Assembly: GCF_014873765.1 (NCBI RefSeq)
Contig: NZ_JADBGG010000021.1
Span: forward strand, 21,428 to 85,427
Direction: 5' to 3'
DNA length: 64,000 nt
Origin: Desulfomicrobium macestii
GTDB lineage: Bacteria; Desulfobacterota; Desulfovibrionia; Desulfovibrionales; Desulfomicrobiaceae
This document shows positions 54,057 to 63,638 of this stretch, piece after piece; position 1 is the first letter of the stretch; the number at the start of each line of letters is the position of its first letter. The notes beneath the pieces were generated by a model. The model was not told the DNA's origin. It worked only from the letters and a program-made list of their open reading frames with translations, and did no database searches. The position numbers and the translations under genes are program-made.

Positions 54057-56710
54057 CTGAATTTCACACCAAGGCTCAATTCTGGAAATGTGCACTTCAG
54101 GTCAACCCGGTAGATTACATCTCCTACCGAGGGGCTGACCATGGAATGTCTCAGGAGCAATATAATCAAAAACTCGTTGAGGTTGCCCTTGAAAACAATA
54201 TCAAGGTGATTGGCTTGGCCGACCATGGCAATGTCGATGGCGTAGACGCAATTCGTACCGTCATGAATCAACAGGGAATTTTGGTTTTTCCCGGGTTTGA
54301 AATAGCATCTACCGAGAAAGCACATTTTGTCTGCCTATTCCCTGAAAGCACAACTATAGATCAGCTTAATCGCTATTTGGGTGCGTTGGGATTGACCAAT
54401 CCTGCCAATGGAGTGTGGCCGTCAAACCTTAGCGGGAATGACCTTCTCCAAAAAGTCGAAGAACTTGGTGGGGTAATTTATGCTTCGCATTGTACCGACG
54501 ACAGTGGTGTTCTTCGACAGAGACTTGTCCACGTGTGGCAGAATCCACTACTCAAGGCGGCACAAATCCCCGGCACCTTGGATGATCTGAAAAATGGAGA
54601 AGGGAACGCATACAGGCGAATCCTTCTCAACTCTGATCCAGCCTATAGACGTGATCTCCCGGTGGGCATCATTAACGCCAAGGATGTTGCCGAACCTGAT
54701 GATTTAGCCAATCCCAAAGCCTCCTGTCTGATCAAGATGACCAAACCCTGCTTCGCTTCATTCAAGCTGGCTTTTCAGGATCCCCAATCACGAGTACGTC
54801 TCAACAGCGATGTTTCTGAAAAATATTATTCTCGCATAGAACGCTTAAAAATTACCGGTGGCTATCTGGATGGGGTTGAGATTGAATTCTCTGAACATCT
54901 TAACGCGGTCATTGGGGGGCGTGGAACCGGAAAATCAACATTGCTTGAATGCATCCGTTATGCCCTGGGATTGAGGCCCATTGGGAAAAATGCTCAAAAG
55001 CAGCACGATGAGATCATCAAGGAAAATCTGGGAAATTCCCGCGCAAGAGTTGAACTGGTGATTCGTTCATCCAAGATGAACGGAAAGCGCTTTATCGTGG
55101 CCAGGCGCTACGGTGAGAGTACCAATGTCAGCGATGAGATCGGCAGTCCTTCCACTTTCACGCCCGCTGACCTGTTGCCGGAAATTGAGATTTACGGGCA
55201 AAATGAGATTTATGAAATTGCTCAGGATAAGAGCAGCCAACGCCAGTTGTTGAGTCGTTTTCTGGAATCGGGCCAGCAAGACAGTGAAGCAAGCATCCAC
55301 CAGGCGCTCCAGAAATTAGCGGAAAACAGGCAGAAGCTGATCGAGGCGCAAGGGAGGGTTGCGGCGATTGAGGATGAAGTTGCCCGGCTTCCGAAATTGG
55401 AAGAACAGGTTGGCCAATTCAAGAGCCTAGGACTGGAAGACAAACTGAAAGTTGTACCACTGCTTGAAACGGAAAAGCGTTTGTTGAAGCGTGTGCAGGC
55501 CGAAGAAGGGCCTAATCTTAATGAAGCATTCCAGACTGTCCGGGATAGTCTGCCAGATACTACATTTTTAAGCGAGTCATCGCTTGAAAAGCTTCCACAT
55601 GCCGAAAGACTGCGTCAGATGAAAACGGCTTTGGATAGCCTGCGTGTTGAGGCCGAAATCCTGTTGAATCTGTGGCAAAGCAAATACACCACCGCGAAGG
55701 AAGGCATTGACAAACTTGCTCAGGAATTAACCGCAGATATTCTACGAGAAGAAGCCGTCCTTGAGGAAACCTTCAAGGGTCTTCCCTCCAGTGAAGGAAA
55801 AACCGGCAAGCAGATCGGCCTGGAATTTCAGGCCTTAATGAAAGAAATTGAACGTATTCGTCCCAAAAAAATATTGATAGAAAATCATAAAAAACTGACC
55901 TCAGAGCTACAAAAGCAGCGTAAATCGATACTGGATGAGTTGTCTGCAACACGAGCAAATCGTTCTGCACAATTTGCCCGGGCGCTGAAAAGGCTTAATA
56001 AACGTCTCGCCGGAAAGCTTCGTCTGGAGGTTAAGGCGGAATCTGATAAAAGGCCAATAATAGACTTTTTGCTGGGATGCAGGATGGATGGAGTGGGTGA
56101 AGCCAGGCTTTCCTGGGTTAAAGATGCAGACGATTTTTCGCCGGTTAAGTTGGCTGAAATGATTCGAGGTGGAGCTGATGCACTGCGTAACGCGAAGTGG
56201 GGGCTTACTCCTACAGTGGCCGACGCTCTAGTGCGATTAGCACCAGACCAAGTCCTGCAACTCGAAGAACTGGAACTACCCGATCTTATCAATATAGAAT
56301 TGAATACAGCTCATGAAGGTCAGGAAAACTTTAGACCACTGGACAAACTCTCAACTGGACAACAATGCACGGCAATACTGCACCTACTGCTTTTGCAGAA
56401 CCTTGATCCTTTAATGATGGATCAGCCTGAAGACAACCTCGATAATGCGTTTATAGCAGATCGCATTGTGGCCGAGCTGCGCTCTGCCAAAATTGCCCGC
56501 CAGTTTATCTTTGCAACTCATAACGCCAACATACCCGTGTTCGGCGATGCGGAATGGATCGGGGTGTTTGAGGCCGCAGATGGTCAGGCGCAGATGCCTG
56601 TTGAGGCACAGGGTGCGATCGATGTACCCGAAGTCAGAGATAAAGCCGCCGTTATTCTGGAAGGTGGCAGGGCCGCGTTCAACCAACGTAAAGCCAAATA
56701 CGGATTTTAA
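54053..56710 (+). CDS. TrlF-like PHP-domain/AAA ATPase
   Basis: This 885-residue protein combines an N-terminal PHP-like phosphoesterase region (about 10-230; DHGNVDG at 57-63) with an SMC/RecN-type ABC ATPase: Walker A GGRGTGKST (about 288-296), a long coiled coil (about 400-640), signature LSTGQQ (766-771) and Walker B MMDQPEDNLDN (788-798). The layout fits the TrlF family. The first HxH metal motif of canonical PHP domains is not visible, so phosphoesterase activity is uncertain. Related ATPases guard nucleic acids or act in defence. It overlaps pglX by ATGA, so it is coupled to BREX. Confidence 0.8.
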   Translation: MTEFHTKAQFWKCALQVNPVDYISYRGADHGMSQEQYNQKLVEVALENNIKVIGLADHGNVDGVDAIRTVMNQQGILVFPGFEIASTEKAHFVCLFPESTTIDQLNRYLGALGLTNPANGVWPSNLSGNDLLQKVEELGGVIYASHCTDDSGVLRQRLVHVWQNPLLKAAQIPGTLDDLKNGEGNAYRRILLNSDPAYRRDLPVGIINAKDVAEPDDLANPKASCLIKMTKPCFASFKLAFQDPQSRVRLNSDVSEKYYSRIERLKITGGYLDGVEIEFSEHLNAVIGGRGTGKSTLLECIRYALGLRPIGKNAQKQHDEIIKENLGNSRARVELVIRSSKMNGKRFIVARRYGESTNVSDEIGSPSTFTPADLLPEIEIYGQNEIYEIAQDKSSQRQLLSRFLESGQQDSEASIHQALQKLAENRQKLIEAQGRVAAIEDEVARLPKLEEQVGQFKSLGLEDKLKVVPLLETEKRLLKRVQAEEGPNLNEAFQTVRDSLPDTTFLSESSLEKLPHAERLRQMKTALDSLRVEAEILLNLWQSKYTTAKEGIDKLAQELTADILREEAVLEETFKGLPSSEGKTGKQIGLEFQALMKEIERIRPKKILIENHKKLTSELQKQRKSILDELSATRANRSAQFARALKRLNKRLAGKLRLEVKAESDKRPIIDFLLGCRMDGVGEARLSWVKDADDFSPVKLAEMIRGGADALRNAKWGLTPTVADALVRLAPDQVLQLEELELPDLINIELNTAHEGQENFRPLDKLSTGQQCTAILHLLLLQNLDPLMMDQPEDNLDNAFIADRIVAELRSAKIARQFIFATHNANIPVFGDAEWIGVFEAADGQAQMPVEAQGAIDVPEVRDKAAVILEGGRAAFNQRKAKYGF

Positions 56711-56718
56711 GGTGATGT

Positions 56719-57969
56719 ATGCTGAAAGCTGAATTGTTTGAAATAATCGCTAACGGAGAAAATTCCGGCGTTGAATTTAAGCGTGATGACATTCGACCCG
56801 AACAACTGGCCAAAGAAATAGTCGCCATTGCCAATCTACAAGGCGGTCGAATTCTCCTGGGTGTGGAAGATAGTGGTCAGATTTCCGGTTTGCAGCGACC
56901 TGAGACGCAGGAGTGGGTATTGAATGTGTTCAGAGACAAGGTGCATCCCCAGATTATTCCCTTCTATGAAGAGATCGTTGTTGAAGATAATCTTCGTGTT
57001 GGGATCATCACACTTTCGATGGGGGTATCCAAACCCTATGTGGTTAGGCACAACAATAGGGAGGAAATATATATCCGCATGGGTGATCGGTCTGAACTCG
57101 CAAGTCGGGAGCAACAATTGCGGCTTTTCGAGAGCGGCGGTTTGCTCCATGTTGAAGTAATGCCGGTTGCAGGCACCTCATTGGACAATATTGATACGGA
57201 TAGACTTGACTATTATCTGAGGTCAATCATCAAAGACCCTGAAATACCCGGTACTGATTCTGAATGGATTAAACGCTTGCTGGGCCTTGGGCTGATGGCT
57301 GAAGACGGCATGGGAAACACTGTATGTTCGGTAGCAGGTTTAGTGTGTTTTGGGATCAAGCCCCGGCGATTTCTTCGGCAGGCGGGTTTACGGGTTATGG
57401 CCTATGCCGGGGAAGACAAAGAGTATCAGGCGCTGCTGGATGTGGTTCTGGACGCGCCTTTGGTAGGGCGATGGCAGGTTACTGAATCAGGGCAAAAACA
57501 GTTGGTTGATGAAGGTCTTATAGAAAAATTTTCGTCAGCCATCGAACCTTTTATCACACAAGAATCATCTGATATCGACGAGCATATGCGGCGAGAAAAA
57601 GCCTGGTTTTATCCTTGGGAAGCCATTCGGGAAACTGTCATCAATGCCTTGGCCCACAGAGACTGGACACGATCAGTAGATATCGAGGTCACTAATTATT
57701 CTGATCGGCTGGAGGTTATTAGCCCTGGTAAACTTCAAAATTCAATGACTATTGACAAGATGGTTGCCGGTCAACGCTCTCCACGAAACACCCTGATTAT
57801 GGAAATCCTGCGCGACTATGGCTATGTCGATTCCCGGGGAATGGGAGTGCGAACCAAAGTTATCCCCCTTATGCGAATCTTGAATCACATCGACCCAATT
57901 TTTGAAGCAACGGACGATTATCTAAAAACTGTTCTTCCCAGGAAAAAGGCGGATGTCCAAGGTCATTAA
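56719..57969 (+). CDS. AlbA_2 (Schlafen-type) protein with GHKL-like C-terminus
   Basis: The 416-residue protein begins with an AlbA_2 domain: EFKRDD (about 19-24) and NLQGGRILLGVEDSG (39-53), the core shared with Schlafen RNA-cleaving proteins. The C-terminal part has a HATPase_c_4-like region EAIRETVINALAHRDW (about 301-316) and DIEVTNYSDRLEVISPG, as in RecG-like AlbA_2 regulators. Such proteins are described as DNA-binding ATPases or regulators; a nuclease role is not shown. It follows the TrlF-like gene by 8 bases and overlaps pglZ by 17. This pairing inside BREX is notable. Confidence 0.85.
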   Translation: MLKAELFEIIANGENSGVEFKRDDIRPEQLAKEIVAIANLQGGRILLGVEDSGQISGLQRPETQEWVLNVFRDKVHPQIIPFYEEIVVEDNLRVGIITLSMGVSKPYVVRHNNREEIYIRMGDRSELASREQQLRLFESGGLLHVEVMPVAGTSLDNIDTDRLDYYLRSIIKDPEIPGTDSEWIKRLLGLGLMAEDGMGNTVCSVAGLVCFGIKPRRFLRQAGLRVMAYAGEDKEYQALLDVVLDAPLVGRWQVTESGQKQLVDEGLIEKFSSAIEPFITQESSDIDEHMRREKAWFYPWEAIRETVINALAHRDWTRSVDIEVTNYSDRLEVISPGKLQNSMTIDKMVAGQRSPRNTLIMEILRDYGYVDSRGMGVRTKVIPLMRILNHIDPIFEATDDYLKTVLPRKKADVQGH

Positions 57970-60286
57970 CAACATCAAAAAAGCAATTGGTGATGCCGCT
58001 GTTTTCAACCCTGAGATACAGGTCGCACCAGCATGCATTCTTTGGCCTGATCGAGACCGTCAGTGGGAAGCCGTCATACCCATTCTTCAGACCGAACTGC
58101 CAGAACTCATGATTCTAGGTGACTATGTGCCGGACGAGCGCATGGGGCCTGCCATCTGGCTGCGCTGTGTGCTCTCTGGCCGTGCCGAGGATGTCTCCCT
58201 CCCACTAGACCAAACACCGATTTTTTATCTTCCCGGCGTGAGTCGCCAAGACTTGAGAGCTGTTGAAAGTTGTCCGGAACACCTGAAACCGCTTGCTGAG
58301 TTGCAATATCGGGGAACGATCTGGAATCAAAGCAATGCAAAGGACTGGACCATTCTCGCCTTTTTGAGATCAGCCCAAGGGGGCTTGGGCTTAGACGTCG
58401 CCCAAGACAACGACACCAAACAGTCTATGCTACTGGCACTCAGCCGCCTGCTAGATGAAGACGTCGAACAGTTAAAAGGTAAACGCCTTGATGCCGAATT
58501 TTTCAAAAAACTTCTGATCGGCGATCCGCGTCGGCAAATTTTGGAGTGGATCGACCACCCAGAAAAATACCGAACCAGCTCTAGTGAAAACGAATGGCTG
58601 GCGTTTATTGAGGTTTGCCGGTCTCAGTTTGGCATCCATCCTGAAAAAGATGGTCCCCTTGTTGCTTCTGAGCGACTCGCTTTGAGAGAAGGTCCGTGGA
58701 AAACCGTGTGGGATAGGTTTTGCGAAGCGCCCAACAGGTATCCTAATATCCCCGCTCAAATCAAAAAATGCAAAATGCCCGGAAATTTGATGCTGTGGAG
58801 CATGGGCAAAGCATCGGAGTATGAAGCTTGGCCACAGTGGAACGAGTTGCAAGAAACGGCGTTACGCCAAGGGCTATTGTCCCTCGCCGAACATGATGCC
58901 TCCACATGCCGCACCGAACTTATCAAGCTTGAACAGCACCATGTCGCACGCCGTGGTCTGGTGTGGGCGGAACTTCGAGAAGCTCCTTTAGCCCTAGCCT
59001 TGGAACATTTGGTGGTAGTGGCGTCAGAAACAAGGAAATCTTTGAACGCAGGCTCTCTGGATGACGTGGTCCAAGCTTACCTGAACAGTGCCTGGAAAGC
59101 CGACGATGCAGTTTTGTCCGCGCTTGCATGCGTGGAAAGCAGTGAAGATTTTAACACCGTGACGGTGGCGATTCGAAGCGTCTACCTTCCCTGGTTGGAG
59201 GACTCCGCCCGCCATCTGCAAAATATTTGGGAACCAATAGCGAAAACTGATCCCCCCCCGTCTAAAACCGAAAGCTGCATTGTCTTTGTCGACGGTTTGC
59301 GTGCTGATTCCGCTCGGCGTTTGAAGTCCATCCTTGCATCAAAAGGTGCTGTCATTAATGAGCAGATCCGATGGGCTGCATTGCCCAGTGTTACCGGGAC
59401 GGGCAAGCCAGCAGTGGCACCCTTGGCTTCAACCAGTGCTGCGGAGAATCCAAGTCCCACAGACTTTCAGGCAATCTCTCCATACCAATTCGAAAAAGCT
59501 CTCAAGGATTCAGGCTGGATGGTAATCCGAGCCAAAGATCCGATTCCAGTCCCAATTTGCCAAGGCTACCCCGTTGCATCGACGGTCAACAAACTTTGGG
59601 TGGAGATCGGCAACATCGATCACGAAGGACACGAGCGAGGTGCGAAGCTTGCGAAACAGCTTCCGGCCCTCCTGGCAGAAGTTGCCGAAAAAATCGAAGC
59701 CCTGCTTTCTGCGGGATGGTCTCGCATTCGAGTAGTCACGGATCATGGCTGGCTCCTCCTTCCCGGTGGTTTGCCAAAATCAGAACTGCCCAGCGCCGTT
59801 TCCGAAAACAAATGGGGTCGGTGCGCCCTGTTAAAATCTGGAGCAGCTACTGATCATCGCATATTTCCCTGGCATTGGAACCCTGACGAGTCAGTCGTCC
59901 TGGCCGATGGAATTAGTTGCTTCCGAAGCAACGAAGAATACACCCATGGTGGTTTAAGCCTTCAAGAATGCCTAACCTTAGACCTCATTGTATCTTCGGA
60001 TTCTCCTCAAGAAACCGTCACCATCTCCGAAGTCCGTTGGAAAGGTTTACGCTGTTCCGTGCTTGCCCAAGGTGCAGTCAACGGACTTCATCTTGATGTT
60101 CGCAAATTCGCAGAAGATGCGAGCACGTCCCTGATCAATCAAACGAAACCTGTTGAAGATGACGGAAGGGCTTCCGTGCTGATCGTTGACATGGACGGGG
60201 ATTTGGAAGGAACTGACGCCTTTGTCGTGCTCACCAATGATGCGGGCACAGTGACAACACAAATTTCGACACGAATCGGTGGATAA
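57953..60286 (+). CDS. pglZ: BREX phosphatase-domain protein PglZ, type B
   Basis: PglZ (777 residues) belongs to the alkaline phosphatase superfamily; the VDGLRADS segment (446-453) and TDHGW (from 597) are the metal-site motifs, with PSVTGTGKP between them. The length and motif spacing fit BREX-1 PglZ type B. PglZ is required for BREX; the in vivo substrate is unknown, although phosphodiesterase/nuclease activity has been reported for relatives. ATG lies within the end of the AlbA_2 gene. It ends five bases before the brxL ATG. Confidence 0.92.
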   Translation: MSKVINNIKKAIGDAAVFNPEIQVAPACILWPDRDRQWEAVIPILQTELPELMILGDYVPDERMGPAIWLRCVLSGRAEDVSLPLDQTPIFYLPGVSRQDLRAVESCPEHLKPLAELQYRGTIWNQSNAKDWTILAFLRSAQGGLGLDVAQDNDTKQSMLLALSRLLDEDVEQLKGKRLDAEFFKKLLIGDPRRQILEWIDHPEKYRTSSSENEWLAFIEVCRSQFGIHPEKDGPLVASERLALREGPWKTVWDRFCEAPNRYPNIPAQIKKCKMPGNLMLWSMGKASEYEAWPQWNELQETALRQGLLSLAEHDASTCRTELIKLEQHHVARRGLVWAELREAPLALALEHLVVVASETRKSLNAGSLDDVVQAYLNSAWKADDAVLSALACVESSEDFNTVTVAIRSVYLPWLEDSARHLQNIWEPIAKTDPPPSKTESCIVFVDGLRADSARRLKSILASKGAVINEQIRWAALPSVTGTGKPAVAPLASTSAAENPSPTDFQAISPYQFEKALKDSGWMVIRAKDPIPVPICQGYPVASTVNKLWVEIGNIDHEGHERGAKLAKQLPALLAEVAEKIEALLSAGWSRIRVVTDHGWLLLPGGLPKSELPSAVSENKWGRCALLKSGAATDHRIFPWHWNPDESVVLADGISCFRSNEEYTHGGLSLQECLTLDLIVSSDSPQETVTISEVRWKGLRCSVLAQGAVNGLHLDVRKFAEDASTSLINQTKPVEDDGRASVLIVDMDGDLEGTDAFVVLTNDAGTVTTQISTRIGG

Positions 60287-60290
60287 CCAT

Positions 60291-62336
60291 ATGAATTTGG
60301 ACGCAATTGATCGCATAGCGGCTTCGACATTCGAGGGCTATCTTGTTCGAAAAGACCTAGTTCGGACATTCAGTAGACAATTCCCAGTTCCCACTTATGT
60401 CGTGGAATTCTTGCTTGGCAGATATTGCGCCAGTATTGACCAGGATGAAATTGACGAAGGTCTAGGCATTGTCCAGCGGCAGCTCCTGGACCGTACCGTT
60501 AAAGCTGGCGAGGAAGAGCTTTTCAAGTCCCGCGCCAGGGAAAAGGGACAGGTGAAAATCATCGACCTTGTTTCCGCACGTCTCGACGCCAAATCCGATT
60601 CGTACTTGGCGACACTTCCAAGTTTACGGCTTACTGACGCTCGCATTGAGTCGGATATTGTGAGCAAACACGAACGCATGTTGACCGGCGGCTTTTACGC
60701 CGAGATCACGCTTGGCTATGACCCCATTATTGCCCAGGAAAAAAATGGCCGCCCGTTTGGAATTGACGGATTGCGCGAAATCCAACTTTCAAACCGGGAT
60801 GTTCTTGAAAAGCTGGGGGAAGCCAGGACTCAGTTCTCCACCAAGGAGTGGAAGACATTACTTCTGCGCTCAATTGGCATCGAGGATTCCGCGCTGTCGG
60901 AACGACAGCAAAATGCCCTCTTTTTGCGCATGGTTCCTTTTGTTGAGCGTAACTTCAACATGGTCGAACTTGGCCCTCGTGGAACTGGCAAAAGTCATCT
61001 ATTCCAGCAGGTTTCTCCTTATGCCCACTTGATATCCGGTGGAAAGGCTACTGTAGCCAGAATGTTCGTGCATATGGGCAGCGGACAAAAAGGGCTTGTT
61101 TGCCAATACGATGTCGTCTGCTTTGATGAAATTTCCGGGATATCTTTCGACCAGAAAGACGGCGTAAACATCATGAAGGGCTACATGGAGTCCGGTGAAT
61201 TCAGCCGTGGAAAGGAGAGCATCAGGGCGGACGGAAGTGTTGTCATGGTGGGCAACTTCGATGTGGACGTGGAACACCAGCAACGGGTTGGACATCTTTT
61301 CGGTCCTATGCCGCCGGAGATGAGAGACGACACCGCATTCATGGACCGTCTGCATGCATTTCTGCCTGGTTGGGATGTGCCTAAGATAAGCAAGGAACTG
61401 CTGACCAACCATTTCGGCTTGGTCAGTGACTTCTTGTCGGAATGCTGGTCTCAACTTCGCAATCAGAGCCGCGTTTCACAGCTTCAGAACAGGGTCTTCT
61501 TTGGTGGTGCCCTTTCAGGTCGCGACACCAATGCTGTCAACAAAACCGTGAGCGGCCTGCTCAAACTCCTTTGTCCTGATGGCGCACAACAAATCCCAGA
61601 GGAGGACCTTGAGTGGGCCGTGAGAATCGCCATGGAGTCTCGCAGGCGTGTGAAGGAGCAGCAAAAAAGAATTGGAGCCGCTGAGTTCAGAAACACCCAT
61701 TTCAGCTATGTAATGGGAACCGATGGCGTAGAAAAATTTGTCTCAACACCGGAACTTCAAAGCGACAACAGCATCGGGACTGACCCACTGGAGCCTGGGC
61801 AGGTTTGGACCATTAGCCCTGGAGGAAATGGGGAAAATCCAGGACTATACCGGATCGAAGTTAACGAAGGCCCAGGTTCAGGGCTGAAGATACTGAACAA
61901 ACCTATTCCACCGGCATTCCGGGAAAGCATCGGGTGTGCGGAACAGAATCTCTATGCTCGGGCAAGCCAACTCGTCGGAGACAAAGACCCTAGGCACCAC
62001 GAATTCACAGCTCAACTCAGAGCCTTTGATGCCTCGAAATCAGGAGCCAAGATCGGAGTTGCGGCGTTGTTGGCTCTGTGCACCGCCCTGCTCAAAAAAA
62101 GCGTGCGGGGCGGCCTTATTCTCGTAGGTGAAATTAATCTTGGCGGGTCCATTGAAGCGATTCATAATCCAGTAAATATAGCTGAAATCGCAGTGGAGAA
62201 AGGCGCGACATCTCTTTTGATGCCGGTATCCTGTCGAAGACATTTGTTTGATTTATCAGATGACATGGCTACAAAAGTGGATATTCAGTTCTATTCTGAC
62301 GCGAAAGATGCCTTATTAAAAGCGATTATTGAATAA
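60291..62336 (+). CDS. brxL: BREX Lon-like protein BrxL
   Basis: BrxL (681 residues) is a hexameric/dodecameric AAA+ protein that wraps DNA and is needed for phage blocking in type 1 BREX. Walker A is GPRGTGKSH (228-236); Walker B FDEISG (Asp279). The C-terminal Lon-like domain (about 550-681) contains LVGEINLGGSIEAI but reads KSGAKIG (583-589) where Lon proteases have GPSAG with the nucleophilic serine, so peptidase activity is doubtful. I chose the ATG at 60291, preceded by GGTGG; a GTG at 60279 is possible. Confidence 0.93.
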   Translation: MNLDAIDRIAASTFEGYLVRKDLVRTFSRQFPVPTYVVEFLLGRYCASIDQDEIDEGLGIVQRQLLDRTVKAGEEELFKSRAREKGQVKIIDLVSARLDAKSDSYLATLPSLRLTDARIESDIVSKHERMLTGGFYAEITLGYDPIIAQEKNGRPFGIDGLREIQLSNRDVLEKLGEARTQFSTKEWKTLLLRSIGIEDSALSERQQNALFLRMVPFVERNFNMVELGPRGTGKSHLFQQVSPYAHLISGGKATVARMFVHMGSGQKGLVCQYDVVCFDEISGISFDQKDGVNIMKGYMESGEFSRGKESIRADGSVVMVGNFDVDVEHQQRVGHLFGPMPPEMRDDTAFMDRLHAFLPGWDVPKISKELLTNHFGLVSDFLSECWSQLRNQSRVSQLQNRVFFGGALSGRDTNAVNKTVSGLLKLLCPDGAQQIPEEDLEWAVRIAMESRRRVKEQQKRIGAAEFRNTHFSYVMGTDGVEKFVSTPELQSDNSIGTDPLEPGQVWTISPGGNGENPGLYRIEVNEGPGSGLKILNKPIPPAFRESIGCAEQNLYARASQLVGDKDPRHHEFTAQLRAFDASKSGAKIGVAALLALCTALLKKSVRGGLILVGEINLGGSIEAIHNPVNIAEIAVEKGATSLLMPVSCRRHLFDLSDDMATKVDIQFYSDAKDALLKAIIE

Positions 62337-62368
62337 AATTTTAACATAAATTATTTAACATAATTAAA

Positions 62369-63400
62369 ATGACAAACGATCAAGAGTTACGACAAACTTT
62401 TTTTAATCATATTTGTTCGTATCCACAGTTTAGAGAAGACAAATACTTCACGCTAGAATTTTTTTGCGTATATCTTTCATATTGCTTTGGATTTGATGGA
62501 AATATCGATATATCTCCAAAGCCAAACGACGTATATGATCTTTTAATAGACGCCATAATTGAAGAATTCGGAATCGAAAAAACATCTAAACTTGTAAAAA
62601 GACAGAAAATATCAAACTGGAGAAGCGAACTAGAGTCATTTTTTCCAGAAAAAACTCAAACACTCATCCACATATCAGCATTGGTAATAGTGGCTGACAG
62701 ATGGATATATAGAATTGGCCATGAGCTGATGAACTTGCCGGAGCCAAATAATCCAACAAAATACTTTTCATGGGTTCAGGATGACTGGATCGCAACCTAT
62801 ACGCTTATTAATAATTTTCATAACCAACTATGGTCATTATGCAAAGAAATCGACAAAGAATCTCATGGAAAAAATCGTTACTCCATCTTTGAGACAATAT
62901 ATTTATCAATAAAAACTGACAAAACATTTGAAGAATCAAAAGAATACATAATTAAAAGAAACGAATTAATAGACAAGACAACTGAAAAAGTAAAAAAATC
63001 AATAAATGACAAATACTATATCGAAGCAATAACACTATCAGAAAATATAATAAAAAACGTAATTTACAATCATTTAACAAACACAAATCAAAATCCATTT
63101 GGTCTAAATTTTTCCAAATTGATCGAAAAATCTATATTAATTGAAAAGAATAATATAGATATAAATTTATTCAAAAAAATTGATAAGTGGAGAAAATTTA
63201 GAAACAAATGTGTACATGAAAATATTAATTCATGCTACGATGGAGAATTAACTGACACACACCTTCATGAAGAGGAATTACAAAAGACAGCAAACTACGG
63301 ACTCCAATTATGCGAAGAGTCCATTTCTTGGTATAAAAGCAAATGTGTAAAATATTTAGTTCACGAATTTCCGCAAGATTCTCCTAATAATATTCAATAG
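62369..63400 (+). CDS. AT-rich protein with C-terminal HEPN-type motif
   Basis: The 343-residue protein is very AT-rich (unlike the BREX genes). The N-terminal two thirds has no recognised domain; the C-terminus has RNKCVH (278-283) within WRKFRNKCVHENINS, matching the RX4-6H HEPN motif and its helical setting. It lies 32 bases after brxL on the same strand, with no terminator between, and could be part of the operon or an independent gene. It may be an RNA-cleaving abortive-infection protein; this is inference. Confidence 0.65.
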   Translation: MTNDQELRQTFFNHICSYPQFREDKYFTLEFFCVYLSYCFGFDGNIDISPKPNDVYDLLIDAIIEEFGIEKTSKLVKRQKISNWRSELESFFPEKTQTLIHISALVIVADRWIYRIGHELMNLPEPNNPTKYFSWVQDDWIATYTLINNFHNQLWSLCKEIDKESHGKNRYSIFETIYLSIKTDKTFEESKEYIIKRNELIDKTTEKVKKSINDKYYIEAITLSENIIKNVIYNHLTNTNQNPFGLNFSKLIEKSILIEKNNIDINLFKKIDKWRKFRNKCVHENINSCYDGELTDTHLHEEELQKTANYGLQLCEESISWYKSKCVKYLVHEFPQDSPNNIQ

Positions 63401-63464
63401 CAAAGTCATCTTGGGACAATCTCAACATGAATTAAACAATAAGCAAACAAAATCATCAATCCTC

Positions 63465-63498
63465 AAAAAAATGCGGCCCTGACTGCATTTTTTTTTGT
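63465..63498 (+). terminator. Rho-independent terminator after the second HEPN-motif gene
   Basis: An AAAAAAATGC arm pairs with GCATTTTTTT around GGCCCTGACT, and a long T tract follows. It closes the BREX-related transcription unit. The remaining 140 bases before the next gene are AT-rich with no clear feature. Confidence 0.8.
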
Positions 63499-63638
63499 TA
63501 TATGGGGTATAAAAAAAATATCCCAGATAATAATATGATACCGCATGTCGAATATTTAAAAAAGACACATGACCTATAGAAATATTTTTGCATTTATGAT
63601 ATAAAAATTTAAATAAATAAAAAAAGAGAGGTAAAAAA

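Noticed and set aside
54053..56710. The PHP/AAA gene as a simple SMC or RecN repair protein
   Set aside because: The N-terminal PHP-like region and the TrlF-type layout differ from RecN/RecF, and the gene is embedded in the BREX operon.
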